The notes under the pieces were generated by a model that was given only the letters and a program-made list of their open reading frames with translations, made no database searches and had not been told where the DNA came from. From positions 42,096 through 106,095 of the forward strand of contig JAENYP010000017.1 of assembly GCA_016841725.1 (NCBI GenBank): a stretch of 64,000 nt of DNA, written 5' to 3'. Positions 8,928 through 17,634 of this stretch are shown here, one piece after another (within the stretch, counting starts at the first letter, position 1; the number at the start of each line of letters is the position of its first letter). The DNA is from Thermincola carboxydiphila (GTDB lineage: Bacteria; Bacillota; Thermincolia; Thermincolales; UBA2595). Both the position numbers and the translations under genes were made by a program.

Positions 8928-9044
8928 GAAATTGTACGGTTTTGTAATATTCGTAATATTGTATACTTGTGTAAAACATATTGAAATATGGTATAGCACC
9001 GCATATAATTATAAAAAGCAGGCTTTAACATCAAAATCTATATT

Positions 9045-9078
9045 CTCAGGTTGTAAAAACACAACCTGAGTTTTATGT
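9045..9078 (+). terminator. Terminator after the spoIIIA operon
   Basis: CTCAGGTTGT (9045-9054) and ACAACCTGAG (9061-9070) form a perfect 10-base-pair stem with a six-base loop, followed by TTTTATGTTGTTT. Confidence 0.75.
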
Positions 9079-9156
9079 TGTTTATGATGGGAATTAATGT
9101 TGTTTATGAGGGGCAAGATTTGTGACAATTAGGACAAACGATGGAGGGGATTAATT

Positions 9157-11106
9157 ATGGTAAAACCCACTAAGGTGGAAATAACCGATACCACTTTAAG
9201 AGATGCACATCAAAGCCTGTGGGCTACCCGGATGAGAACTGAAGATATGCTGCCGATATGTGAAAAGCTGGACCAGGTGGGTTACCACTCCCTGGAGGTT
9301 TGGGGAGGGGCTACCTTTGATGTATGCCTGCGCTTTCTAAATGAAGACCCCTGGGAACGGCTGAGGCAGTTAAAAAAAGCAGTGAAAAATACCCCTTTGC
9401 AGATGCTGCTGCGGGGCCAGTCTCTGGTGGGGTTAAAACACTATCCCGATGATACGGTCGAGGCCTTTGTTGACAAGGCGGTGCAGAACGGGATTGATAT
9501 TATCCGTATTTTTGATGCCCTTAATGATATCAGAAATCTGGAAGTGCCCATTAAAATGTCGAAAAAAGCGGGAGCCCATGTACAGGCAGCCGTTGTATAT
9601 ACCATCAGCCCGGTACATACCCTGGACCACTATCTGGAAACTGCGCAGAAGCTTGCCGAGTTGGGTGCAGATTCTCTCTGTATCAAAGATATGGCCGGAC
9701 TGCTGTCACCACATGTGGCCTATGACCTGGTAAAAACAATTAAGAAGCGCCTGAATCTGCCTTTACAGCTGCACAGTCACTACATTGGCGGTTTGGCAGT
9801 TGGGGCCTACCTGAAAGCAGCAGATGCAGGTGTTGATATTGTCGATACTGCCGCACTGCCGCTGGCCTTCGGAGCATCCCAGCCGCCGGTGGAAACAGTT
9901 GTCAGGATTCTGCAGGAATCTCCCCATGATACCAGGCTGGATATCCATACCCTGTTTGAGGTATCCAAGTACTTTGAGGAGCTCAGGAAGAAGTATGGAT
10001 TTGAACGTGGAGTTACCAGACTTACTGATATGAGGGTATTTGAACACCAGGTGCCCGGAGGCATGATTTCCAACCTGGTATCTCAGCTTGAGGAACAAAA
10101 GGCCCTGCACCGGATTCATGAAGTGCTTGCAGAAATACCTCTGGTCAGGGAAGATATGGGTTTCCCGCCGCTGGTTACCCCGACCAGTCAGATAGTCGGT
10201 ACCCAGGCAGTACTTAATGTGCTGACAGGTAAGCGTTACAAGCTGGTGCCCGGTGAAGTGCGCGCCTATGTTCAGGGACAGTACGGAAAACCGCCTGCTC
10301 CCATAAAGGAGGAAATTATCCAACAAATCCTCGGAGACAGTGATGTAAAACTGATTAAAGGCCGGCCGGCTGACTTGCTTGTGCCGATAATGGATAAAAT
10401 GAAAAAGGAAATACAGGATCTGGCAGAGTCTGAAGAAGATATACTGTCATACGCGATGTATCCCCCGGTTGCCAGGAAGTTTTTTGAGTGGCGCCTGAAC
10501 AGGGGACTGGATACCGAAGATGCGGCCATTGAGCCTCCCGCTATAGAAAAGCCAAAAGATGAAGAGGCCGGTCTTCCGGAAAGCAGTATACAGGGTAAAC
10601 CAGACTCAGATGGTATAGTGACTAAGGAGGGAAAATCCATGAACTTATCAGAAATCAAAGAACTTATAAAAATGCTGGATGAAACAGATATCTGTGAACT
10701 CCAGTTGGAAAGCGCCGGTGTTAAGATTGCCATCAGAAAATCCGGGGCTGCGCCGGGAACAGGCTTTACAGCCTCTCCTGAAACCGCCGGCAATAATGTC
10801 AGAGCTGCAGCAGTTGAAGCTGCTGCCGAAGCGCCTGCAGAAGAAAAGGCAGCCAATAGAGAACATTTGATTCCAGTTGTGGCGCCAATGGTAGGGACCT
10901 TTTACCGCTCCCCGGCTCCTGAGGCCGCTCCTTTTGTAGAGGTAGGCCAGATGGTGACTGAAGGTCAGACGGTATGTATCATTGAGGCAATGAAGCTGAT
11001 GAATGAAATTGAGGCTGAGATTTCAGGCCGTATTGTTGAGATTCTCGTGGATAATAACCATCCCGTTGAGTACGGACAGACACTGTTCCTTATAGAAAAG
11101 GTTTAA
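9157..11106 (+). CDS. Pyruvate carboxylase subunit B / oxaloacetate decarboxylase alpha-type carboxyltransferase fused to biotin carrier protein
   Basis: A 649-residue fusion. Residues 1 to about 460 are the carboxyltransferase TIM barrel and PYC/OadA domain ([16 protein letters not shown] near the start, metal site HSHYIGG, later [12 protein letters not shown]). From residue 495 the sequence reads like a complete Acc[18 protein letters not shown], a variable linker, and a biotinyl domain with EAMKLMNEI, biotin lysine K613. With the biotin carboxylase downstream it should form a two-component pyruvate carboxylase; a decarboxylase or other acyl substrate cannot be excluded. No membrane subunits (OadB/G) are adjacent, which favours the carboxylase. 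Confidence 0.88.
   Translation: MVKPTKVEITDTTLRDAHQSLWATRMRTEDMLPICEKLDQVGYHSLEVWGGATFDVCLRFLNEDPWERLRQLKKAVKNTPLQMLLRGQSLVGLKHYPDDTVEAFVDKAVQNGIDIIRIFDALNDIRNLEVPIKMSKKAGAHVQAAVVYTISPVHTLDHYLETAQKLAELGADSLCIKDMAGLLSPHVAYDLVKTIKKRLNLPLQLHSHYIGGLAVGAYLKAADAGVDIVDTAALPLAFGASQPPVETVVRILQESPHDTRLDIHTLFEVSKYFEELRKKYGFERGVTRLTDMRVFEHQVPGGMISNLVSQLEEQKALHRIHEVLAEIPLVREDMGFPPLVTPTSQIVGTQAVLNVLTGKRYKLVPGEVRAYVQGQYGKPPAPIKEEIIQQILGDSDVKLIKGRPADLLVPIMDKMKKEIQDLAESEEDILSYAMYPPVARKFFEWRLNRGLDTEDAAIEPPAIEKPKDEEAGLPESSIQGKPDSDGIVTKEGKSMNLSEIKELIKMLDETDICELQLESAGVKIAIRKSGAAPGTGFTASPETAGNNVRAAAVEAAAEAPAEEKAANREHLIPVVAPMVGTFYRSPAPEAAPFVEVGQMVTEGQTVCIIEAMKLMNEIEAEISGRIVEILVDNNHPVEYGQTLFLIEKV
10624..10641 (+). 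promoter_or_regulatory. Internal ribosome binding site and ATG for separate biotin carrier protein
   Basis: Inside the fused gene, AAGGAGGG (10624-10631) stands seven bases before the in-frame ATG at 10639, exactly where AccB homologues begin. Internal initiation would give a free 155-residue carrier protein (10639-11106) beside the 649-residue fusion. The signal is better than most real starts in this window. Confidence 0.6.
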
Positions 11107-11179
11107 GGGGCAGGATATTTCAGTTCAGCAATGTTCCCAAAAACGTATTTGATAACGTACCCGATAACGGAGGTGTAAG

Positions 11180-12523
11180 ATGTTTAATAAGATACTTATA
11201 GCAAACAGAGGGGAAATAGCTCTGCGAATTATCAGGGCCTGCAAGGAAATGGACATCGCTACCGTGGCTGTTTATTCCGAAGCTGACCGGGATTCGCTCC
11301 ATGTAAGGTTTGCCGATGAGGCATATTGCATAGGTCCTGCCCAGTCAGTTTCCAGCTATTTGAATAAGGCCAACATTATAAGCGCTGCCCAGGTTTCCGG
11401 GGCGGATGCGATACACCCGGGCTATGGTTTCCTGGCAGAGAATGCAGATTTTGCCGAGATTTGTGAACAAAGCGGTATCAGGTTTATCGGACCAGGCCCG
11501 GAGGCGCTGGAGAATATGGGGGCCAAGGCAGTGGCCAGGGAAACCATGATTAAAGCAGGAATTCCTGTTGTGCCTGGTACTGAAGGCATTATCTCAGACA
11601 TGGATGAGGCGGTTAAAATTACCAAGAAAATAGGCTATCCGGTCATGATAAAGGCATCTGCAGGCGGTGGCGGCAAAGGAATGCGGGTCGCCCAGTCCAA
11701 AAATGACCTTGTCCAGGCAATTCAGACAGCCCAGTCGGAGGCCCAAGCCGCATTCGGCAATGCTGAGGTATATATTGAGAAATATGTTGAAGAGCCCAGG
11801 CATATAGAGTTCCAGATTCTTGCCGACAATTACGGCAATACCGTCTACCTCGGAGAACGGGACTGCTCTATCCAGAGACGCAACCAGAAACTGCTGGAAG
11901 AAGCGCCTTCCTCGGCCATAACGCCTGAACTCCGGGAGGAGATGGGGGGACTTGCTGTCCGGGCTGCCAAGGCTGTTAATTATTCCAATGCCGGTACGGT
12001 GGAGTTTCTCCTCGATAAACACAATAAATTTTATTTTATTGAAATGAATACCCGGATACAGGTTGAACACCCGGTAACTGAACTGGTAACGGGAATAGAC
12101 CTGATAAAGGAACAGATAAGGATTGCGGCCGGTGAAAAGCTGGGGTATACTCAGGAAGATATCCGGATTAATGGATGGGCCATTGAATGTCGCATCAATG
12201 CCGAAGACCCCCACAGAAATTTCATGCCTTCACCGGGGCAGATTACAGAATACCTGGCACCCGGGGGTACGGGGGTCAGAATCGACAGCGCCGCTTATAC
12301 CGGATACCATATTCCGCCTTATTATGACTCCATGATTGCCAAACTGATTGTTTGGGGCAAGGATAGGGATGAGGCTATCGCCAGGATGAAAAGAGCCCTG
12401 GAGGAATATGTCATTGAAGGGGTGAAGACTACGATACCCTTCCAACTTCGTATCCTTGAGAATGCATTTTTCCAGCGCGGTGAATTTTATACAAACTTTA
12501 TCCAGAGACGGCTCGAGGATTAG
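11180..12523 (+). CDS. accC: Biotin carboxylase subunit (AccC/PycA type)
   Basis: A 447-residue biotin carboxylase of normal length. It carboxylates the biotin of the carrier domain using ATP and bicarbonate. It begins with [20 protein letters not shown], has the ATP-grasp glycine loop [11 protein letters not shown], and the catalytic region [23 protein letters not shown] precedes the ATG. It lies 73 bases after the carboxyltransferase-carrier fusion, probably in one operon. It may serve pyruvate carboxylase rather than acetyl-CoA carboxylase, because no accA or accD is present. Confidence 0.92.
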   Translation: MFNKILIANRGEIALRIIRACKEMDIATVAVYSEADRDSLHVRFADEAYCIGPAQSVSSYLNKANIISAAQVSGADAIHPGYGFLAENADFAEICEQSGIRFIGPGPEALENMGAKAVARETMIKAGIPVVPGTEGIISDMDEAVKITKKIGYPVMIKASAGGGGKGMRVAQSKNDLVQAIQTAQSEAQAAFGNAEVYIEKYVEEPRHIEFQILADNYGNTVYLGERDCSIQRRNQKLLEEAPSSAITPELREEMGGLAVRAAKAVNYSNAGTVEFLLDKHNKFYFIEMNTRIQVEHPVTELVTGIDLIKEQIRIAAGEKLGYTQEDIRINGWAIECRINAEDPHRNFMPSPGQITEYLAPGGTGVRIDSAAYTGYHIPPYYDSMIAKLIVWGKDRDEAIARMKRALEEYVIEGVKTTIPFQLRILENAFFQRGEFYTNFIQRRLED

Positions 12524-12528
12524 AGAAT

Positions 12529-12556
12529 TTGCAAATAACTGTGTATCTGGTATAAT
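12529..12556 (+). promoter_or_regulatory. Sigma-A promoter before the Asp23-family gene
   Basis: TTGCAA (12529-12534) and TATAAT (12551-12556) are separated by 16 bases, 43 bases before the start codon. Confidence 0.65.
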
Positions 12557-12598
12557 ATTCATATAATAGCAGTTACCACGGACAAAGGAGGTAACCTG

Positions 12599-13000
12599 AT
12601 GGAAAAAAAGGATTTTGTAGAACGCCATGACACTGAGCTTGGGAGTATCCGTATAGCTGATGAGGTTGTGGCCATTATCGCCGGACTGGCAGCTACCGAA
12701 GTTAATGGAGTTGCCGGAATGAGCGGTGGCCTGGCAGGCGGAATCGCCGAAATTCTTGGCCGGAAAAACCTGTCAAAAGGTGTTAAGGTGGAGGTTGGCG
12801 AAAAAGAAGCCGCAGTGGATATGTTTATCATCGTCGAATATGGAATCAGGATTCCCGATGTAGCTATTCAGATTCAGGAAAGTGTTAAGAGAGCAATTGA
12901 GAGTATGACAGGTCTCAATGTTGTTGAAGTAAATGTTCATATTCAGGGAGTGGTATTTACGACCCCTGACTCCAAAGAAGAAGACCATAGGGTAAAGTAA
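12599..13000 (+). CDS. Asp23/Gls24 family envelope stress protein
   Basis: A 133-residue Asp23-family protein (GSIRIADEVVAIIAGLAA, later VEVNVHIQGVVF). Members bind the membrane through AmaP and are linked to cell-envelope stress. It is followed by amaP and a DUF2273 gene, the usual partners. AAAGGAGGTAACC is a strong ribosome binding site. A terminator separates it from amaP, so it may be made in excess of the anchor proteins. Confidence 0.9.
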   Translation: MEKKDFVERHDTELGSIRIADEVVAIIAGLAATEVNGVAGMSGGLAGGIAEILGRKNLSKGVKVEVGEKEAAVDMFIIVEYGIRIPDVAIQIQESVKRAIESMTGLNVVEVNVHIQGVVFTTPDSKEEDHRVK

Positions 13001-13005
13001 AACAG

Positions 13006-13030
13006 ACCCCCTGATTATTCAGGGGGTTTA
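13006..13030 (+). terminator. Terminator after the Asp23-family gene
   Basis: ACCCCCTGA and TCAGGGGGT form a nine-base-pair stem with a TTAT loop, followed by TTTAAA. The T-run is short, so readthrough into amaP is likely. Confidence 0.65.
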
Positions 13031-13060
13031 AACGGTTTTGATGAAGGGAGTTGGGCCACT

Positions 13061-13612
13061 TTGAAGTTTTTTGACAGGGTCCTGTTGTCGTTATATTCAC
13101 TTGGAATAATCTTCATACTGCTTTTGGCAGGACTGTCAGCCGCAGGTTGGACAACCCCTGTGGAGTGGCTGCGCATAACATTGCTGCACACTAATTACCG
13201 CCTGGTGCTAGGCGCAATAGCTCTGGTGTATTTTGCACTCAGTGTCAGGTTCCTTTTCCTGGCGCTGTCCAGTGTAAAACCCCCTGCTCAGGCAGTGGTA
13301 CAGGAAACCGGGATGGGGCAGGTCAGGGTCTCTGTTGATGCTCTGGAAAACATGGTACGCAGGGTTACGGCACAGATAAAGGGTGTCAGGGAGGTCAACC
13401 CCCGGGTTGCCTGCATGCCTGAGGGGGTAAGCGTCTTTTTACATGTTTCCATGGCGCCTGAGACAAACATTCCCGGAACTTCTGACGAAATTCAGCAAAA
13501 GGTCGGGGCGTATATTGAGGAGATTGCCGGAATTAAGGTTCAGGCCGTCAAGATTCTGGTAAACAGTATATCTGCCTCAGAAAACAGCCAGAGCGCACGC
13601 AAGCTGAACTAG
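13061..13612 (+). CDS. amaP: Alkaline shock response membrane anchor protein AmaP
   Basis: A 183-residue protein with two N-terminal membrane segments (about 8-29 and 47-68) and a soluble C-terminal domain of Asp23-like fold. AmaP anchors Asp23 to the membrane. It starts with TTG at 13061, ten bases after GAAGGGAG. It lies between the Asp23 gene and the DUF2273 gene, as in other Firmicutes. Confidence 0.87.
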   Translation: MKFFDRVLLSLYSLGIIFILLLAGLSAAGWTTPVEWLRITLLHTNYRLVLGAIALVYFALSVRFLFLALSSVKPPAQAVVQETGMGQVRVSVDALENMVRRVTAQIKGVREVNPRVACMPEGVSVFLHVSMAPETNIPGTSDEIQQKVGAYIEEIAGIKVQAVKILVNSISASENSQSARKLN

Positions 13613-13627
13613 AAAGGAGTGGTTGCT

Positions 13628-13843
13628 TTGTCCGGGAAAACATTGCAGGAATTTATCGCCAACAATTTCGGAAAACTGCTGGGCGTGTTAAGTGGCCTGC
13701 TTTTAGGATGGATGATTATTGAGTATGGGGTGTTGCAAACCTTTTTTGTTATTATTCTGGTTGTCCTGGGATACATATTTGGCAAGCAGCTTGACGAAGG
13801 GGACAGCCTCAGCGCCTTTCTTGACAGGATATTTAAGCGATAA
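13628..13843 (+). CDS. DUF2273 small membrane protein
   Basis: A small membrane protein of 71 residues with two hydrophobic segments (LGVLSGLLLGWMII and TFFVIILVVLGYIFG). This family is regularly found with Asp23 and AmaP. I place the start at TTG 13628, since AAAGGAG (13613-13619) sits eight bases before it. The GTG at 13619 would lie inside the ribosome binding site. Confidence 0.82.
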   Translation: MSGKTLQEFIANNFGKLLGVLSGLLLGWMIIEYGVLQTFFVIILVVLGYIFGKQLDEGDSLSAFLDRIFKR

Positions 13844-13885
13844 CAGGGATACAATAATTATACCAAATGATTTCCGGAGGGTCAT

Positions 13886-14317
13886 ATGAGCAGAAGGGCA
13901 GCGCGCCAAGCGGCGTTACAGGTACTCTTCCAGATGGATATCGGGCAGATGAAATTTGATAATGCCCTTGATTTTGTTATCGTAGAGAACAAACTGGACC
14001 AGAAACAGGTGCAGTTTATTAGGGATATTATTTCCGGAGTTCTTGAGCATATGGATGAACTCAACCGGATTATTAATGAAATTGCCCTGGATTGGGATAT
14101 GGAGCGTTTGGCAGGGGTGGACCGCAGTATTCTCAGGATGGCTCTCTATGAACTTTGCTATTCCGAGATGCCGCCAAATGTTGCTGTCAATGAAGCCATC
14201 GAACTTGGAAAGACATTTAGTACTGCCGAATCCGGTAAGTTCATTAACGGAATTCTTGGCCGGGTTGTCAAGAACCTTGGCGATTACCGCCGGGTCACAA
14301 CTAATTCAGGATTATAG
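13886..14317 (+). CDS. nusB: Transcription antitermination factor NusB
   Basis: A 143-residue all-helical protein of normal NusB length. It begins SRRAARQAALQVLFQMDIG and contains the conserved ELCYSEMPPNVAVNEAIELGKTF-type segment in its C-terminal half. NusB binds boxA RNA with NusE (S10) in rRNA antitermination. CGGAGGG precedes the ATG. Confidence 0.95.
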   Translation: MSRRAARQAALQVLFQMDIGQMKFDNALDFVIVENKLDQKQVQFIRDIISGVLEHMDELNRIINEIALDWDMERLAGVDRSILRMALYELCYSEMPPNVAVNEAIELGKTFSTAESGKFINGILGRVVKNLGDYRRVTTNSGL

Positions 14318-14357
14318 GCGTGAGTATAGGCACGAGTATAAGTGCGAGGTGCATGGG

Positions 14358-15326
14358 ATGGAAATGTTCCTGGGAATAGATACGAGTTGTTATACAACTT
14401 CCCTTGCTGTTATTGACGGTGAGGGAAATTTACTTTCTGAGGCCAGAAAAATTTTGGATGTTCGTAGTGGCGCCAGAGGTCTTGCTCAGAGTGAGGCGGT
14501 ATTTCAGCACATCAATAATCTGCCTTCACTTTTTGAGCGCATTGCCATGAATTATTCCCAAGAGAGTTTTTCCGGAATTGCGGCAAGTGTCCGCCCCAGA
14601 CCGGTAAAAGGTTCTTATATGCCGGTATTCAGGGTTGCCGAAAGCTATGGACATATAATTGCCGCAATGCTGAACATCCCTTTTGCAGAAGTCTCGCACC
14701 AGGAAGGGCACCTAGCAGCAGGCATTATGTCGGCGGGCGGCCCGGGGACGGGAGAGTTTCTTGCCGTACATCTTTCAGGAGGAACCACTGAACTGCTGCG
14801 GGTCAGAAAAGGCCTCCGGCCTGATGAACCATACTTTTCAATTAGTATTATCGGAGGAACCAGTGATCTTCACGCCGGACAGTTTATTGACAGGGTGGGA
14901 GTAAGGCTGGGGCTTCCCTTTCCGGCAGGACCGCACCTGGAACAGCTAGCCGCACAGGCCATGGGAGATATATCTGTTCCTTCTTCCGTAAAGGGCTGTG
15001 AAATTAGCTTTTCAGGCCCTGAAGCGGCGGCGCTGCGCCTGATTGAGGGGGATACACCTCCAGCGGAAATTGCCAGGGCTGTAGAGAAATGTGTGGCTAA
15101 CACCCTGGAAAAAGTAATCAGGAAGGCTGTATTGGAGACCGGTTTAAGGGAAGTCTTGATTGTTGGCGGAGTTGCTGCAAACAGCTGTATCAGGGAGAGG
15201 CTGGGTGAGCGTTTACAGCACAAGGCAGTGGGAGCCAGGGTTTATTTTGCTTCCCGGGAACTTAGCGGTGATAATGCAGCCGGGGTGGCTCTCCTCGGAA
15301 TGAGCAGGTTTAGAAATAAATGGTAA
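14358..15326 (+). CDS. TsaD/Kae1-family (O-sialoglycoprotein endopeptidase-like) paralogue
   Basis: A 322-residue ASKHA-fold protein. It starts MEMFLGIDTSCYTTSLAVID, has the metal-binding motif HQEGH at about residue 114, and ends with GGVAANSCIRERL. TsaD proper makes tRNA threonylcarbamoyladenosine; this copy lacks the typical TGRDYLD-type insert region and is a bit shorter, so it is probably a paralogue. A larger upstream reading frame overlapping nusB is spurious; GCGAGGTG supports ATG 14358. It lies 40 bases after nusB. Confidence 0.75.
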   Translation: MEMFLGIDTSCYTTSLAVIDGEGNLLSEARKILDVRSGARGLAQSEAVFQHINNLPSLFERIAMNYSQESFSGIAASVRPRPVKGSYMPVFRVAESYGHIIAAMLNIPFAEVSHQEGHLAAGIMSAGGPGTGEFLAVHLSGGTTELLRVRKGLRPDEPYFSISIIGGTSDLHAGQFIDRVGVRLGLPFPAGPHLEQLAAQAMGDISVPSSVKGCEISFSGPEAAALRLIEGDTPPAEIARAVEKCVANTLEKVIRKAVLETGLREVLIVGGVAANSCIRERLGERLQHKAVGARVYFASRELSGDNAAGVALLGMSRFRNKW

Positions 15327-15335
15327 GCTTCTTAC

Positions 15336-15364
15336 GCGCATGCGGCTGCATGTGCTTTTTTTAT
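15336..15364 (+). terminator. Terminator after the TsaD-like gene
   Basis: GCGCATGC and GCATGTGC form an eight-base-pair stem (one G-T pair) followed by seven T. Confidence 0.7.
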
Positions 15365-15429
15365 TTCAGAAAAATATTAGATTAGGCAGGAATAGATGGA
15401 ATAAATGTCGAAATTTGTCGAAGATACTT

Positions 15430-15625
15430 TTGTACAGTGATATTGGAAGTGACGTACCCTGTCTTCCAATATATAAACCACGAACTCATGTTCGTATTTT
15501 ACCATAATTTGAGCAATCTATCAACAAATTTAGGGAGAAAAAGGAGGCAATTCATCACCCGCCTACGCTCTCACTAGCGTGAGCAAGGTAGCTTAGAGGC
15601 GGGAGACTTCTTGCTGCAGGCGGTT
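15430..15625 (+). mobile_element. IS200/IS605-like non-autonomous remnant with paired end hairpins
   Basis: The gap 15365-15696 holds no gene but two strong hairpins. One is at 15440-15472 (ATATTGGAAG / CTTCCAATAT). The other is at 15558-15603, where CCCGCCT pairs with AGGCGGG around a nested stem. The right part, AGGCAATTCATC before the stem and GGGAGACTTCTTGC after it, resembles right ends of IS605-type elements carrying tnpB. A perfect palindrome ACGAAC-TCAT-GTTCGT lies between (15480-15495). No TnpA or TnpB frame remains. Confidence 0.55.
15480..15495. promoter_or_regulatory. LexA-box-like palindrome
   Basis: ACGAAC-TCAT-GTTCGT is a perfect inverted repeat matching the arms of the Gram-positive SOS box (CGAAC-N4-GTTCG). 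No SOS gene lies next to it; it sits inside the IS605-like remnant. Confidence 0.45.
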
Positions 15626-15696
15626 AAATTAGGAGGTGAAAAGTAGGTTATCAGCTAAGCAGACCCACTAATAAGGTATAAAGGGGCGAAATAAGG

Positions 15697-17472
15697 ATGA
15701 GAAAATTGCAGCCGCTATTTTTAAGGGGGTTCCTGTTTCCGGTTATCATGTTATCTCTGTTTATTACTGTTACTTTTGCCGGTCCCGCATTTGCTGATAC
15801 CATAGGTCCTACATATTCGGGAATCAGTCCTGTAGAGGGGGCACAGTTAAGTACTGGAAAAGTTACAATATCAGTTACTGCCAAAGATAATGATAAGGTA
15901 AGTGATGCTTCAGTCATTATGAAGGTAGACGGGACAGCGGTTTCACCGATAAAAGAGTATGGCTGGCTTAGTGAATGGGAGGATGACTATACAATACTAA
16001 ATATTTATTACCCTGCTAACCTGTCACAGGGTGACCATACAATATATGTGGGAGTAAAAGACGTTAGGGGAAACTTCTCTGAATACACGTGGTCCTTAAC
16101 AGTGGCTGCGCCGCCGCAGATAACTTCAAAGACCCCCCTTGAGGGCGCTATAGTGACTTCTCTGAAACCCGAGATTTCGGCTGTAGTGAAAAACATTGAG
16201 GTAATTGATCCAGACTCTCTGCTAATGACTCTTGACGGAAAAAAGGTAAATGCTGAATACGATACGGCCACCGGCAGGGTTTCTTTTACACCGTCTGCAG
16301 ATATTGACAATGAATCTGTTCATACGGTGACTCTTGAAGTATCCGGTCAATCAGGGAGTACAGTTCAGGCCCAATGGACCTTTAAGACAAATACATATGA
16401 GGAAATGGCTTTTAATGTGAAGGATGAAACATGCCAATCCTGCCACCCGCGGTCAGAGCACTTGATGACTAACTGTGCCGGGTGTCACGGGACTAATCTG
16501 AATGCCAGCAGGCCGGTTTATCCCGTTGATGACTGTTATAAATGCCATTTTGAATCATCTAATTATCCTGTTTCATATCACAGCAGCGGATTACCCGTAT
16601 ATGTGGCACCGGAGCATCCTGTACAGGCAACTGACAGCTGCATCGCTTGTCACGATAAAACATGGCAGACAGATATCCCCCAGTATCATACCATTACAGA
16701 TACTGCTGACCGTCACCTGACATCATCAGCAGGCTGTGAGGAATGCCATGCCAAAAGCCTGACCAGGGAACACTACAGAAGGACTGACAGCGCCGGTAAC
16801 AGCCTGACCTGTAACACCTGTCACACCAGCGAAGCAGCCGAGGTTCAGGATGCTATCACCAATGAGGATTCATCATGTGCGGCATGTCACGATTTGGGAG
16901 AGTCAGGAGGCCATCCGGCACACGAGGGAGGGCTGGATGCAGCCTGTCAGACCTGCCACTCGAGCTCTATACTAAGTGAACCCCAGTTCCACAGCCAGAA
17001 CGGATGTCAGGTATGCCACAGTGAAAATGCCCCGGAAATAGTGCAGTATTCTATTGATACCCGCAACACAAGCTGTTTTTCCTGCCACAATGAGGGGCAC
17101 AATGTCAATATGATACCTAAGGTTCCTAAAGATATACCTTTGTACCCGGGATTTGAGTGGACTGTTCCCCAGGATGCCCGGATTTTTGCAGGAGAGCTCT
17201 GGTTTGACAAGCAGTATGAATCTGCCGGGGCTAAAATAATAATTTCAGACAGGCAGCAGTCAGTTGATGGGAACGATGTCGCCTCATGGTATGAGCTGGA
17301 ACTGGGTCAAAACGGTTGGACAAAATCAAAGGAAAACATTAATACTGCAGATAATTTCTCAGTAACCTATACTAAGGAAAACAGGATGGTTACTGTCAAT
17401 TTCTATGCAGGAGAAACCAATGATCCGGCAGCTCCATTTGTAGGCCATAAAATAGAAATGCTGTATAAATAG
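15697..17472 (+). CDS. Secreted decaheme cytochrome c with Ig-like N-terminal domains
   Basis: A 591-residue exported protein. A signal peptide (about 1-34) ends near AGPAFAD. Residues about 35-240 form two Ig-like/bacterial adhesion-type domains (GPTYSGISPVEGAQL and ITSKTPLEGAIVTSL mark their starts). Residues about 245-470 contain ten CxxCH heme motifs, from CQSCH and CAGCH to CQVCH and CFSCH. The C-terminal 120 residues carry no heme motif. It is probably a periplasm- or wall-located electron carrier. No cytochrome c maturation gene is nearby. GGGGCGAAATAAGG precedes the ATG. Confidence 0.85.
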   Translation: MRKLQPLFLRGFLFPVIMLSLFITVTFAGPAFADTIGPTYSGISPVEGAQLSTGKVTISVTAKDNDKVSDASVIMKVDGTAVSPIKEYGWLSEWEDDYTILNIYYPANLSQGDHTIYVGVKDVRGNFSEYTWSLTVAAPPQITSKTPLEGAIVTSLKPEISAVVKNIEVIDPDSLLMTLDGKKVNAEYDTATGRVSFTPSADIDNESVHTVTLEVSGQSGSTVQAQWTFKTNTYEEMAFNVKDETCQSCHPRSEHLMTNCAGCHGTNLNASRPVYPVDDCYKCHFESSNYPVSYHSSGLPVYVAPEHPVQATDSCIACHDKTWQTDIPQYHTITDTADRHLTSSAGCEECHAKSLTREHYRRTDSAGNSLTCNTCHTSEAAEVQDAITNEDSSCAACHDLGESGGHPAHEGGLDAACQTCHSSSILSEPQFHSQNGCQVCHSENAPEIVQYSIDTRNTSCFSCHNEGHNVNMIPKVPKDIPLYPGFEWTVPQDARIFAGELWFDKQYESAGAKIIISDRQQSVDGNDVASWYELELGQNGWTKSKENINTADNFSVTYTKENRMVTVNFYAGETNDPAAPFVGHKIEMLYK

Positions 17473-17528
17473 ACCTTTTTTATCAAAATTATTTGCATAA
17501 ATTTCAAGCCGTATGATATACTCTTAAT

Positions 17529-17598
17529 AAAGGATCAGGCAGCCGGACTGTCCGGTGAGCCGGGCTTCTACGCAGCAGGATAGCCTGTGGGACCTCAA
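17529..17598 (+). promoter_or_regulatory. NiCo (czcD-type) riboswitch aptamer
   Basis: Conserved blocks of the nickel/cobalt riboswitch occur in order: GGATCAGGCA, a GCCGGAC/GTCCGGT stem, GAGCCGGGC, CGCAGCAGG, then CCTGTGGGACC. I compared these from memory with the known NiCo aptamer (CAGGCA, GCAGCCGGGC, GCAACAG, CTGTGGGAC). The aptamer precedes a CDF metal exporter, the usual target, and its last helix shares bases with a terminator stem. Confidence 0.75.
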
Positions 17599-17620
17599 CG
17601 GAACCACAGGCTTTATTAAT
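17583..17620 (+). terminator. Riboswitch-controlled terminator
   Basis: GCCTGTGG (17583-17590) pairs with CCACAGGC (17604-17611), followed by TTTATTAATT. The 5' arm is also the 3' arm of the last aptamer helix, so metal binding should prevent the terminator and turn the gene on. Confidence 0.75.
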
Positions 17621-17634
17621 TGGAGGGATGTCTT

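Noticed and set aside
8282..9034. Long 250-codon open frame opposite spoIIIAH
   Set aside because: It is a shadow of the spoIIIAH coding strand, rich in Ser/Val/Leu repeats caused by the tandem repeat, with no ribosome binding site or family.
11180..12523. Assignment of the biotin carboxylase to acetyl-CoA carboxylase
   Set aside because: The pairing with a PycB/OadA-type carboxyltransferase and absence of accA/accD nearby make the pyruvate carboxylase system more likely, though accC is the closest name by sequence.
14043..14357. N-terminal extension of the TsaD-like gene into nusB
   Set aside because: It is out of frame with nusB and unlike TsaD; homologous sequence begins at MEMFLGIDTS.
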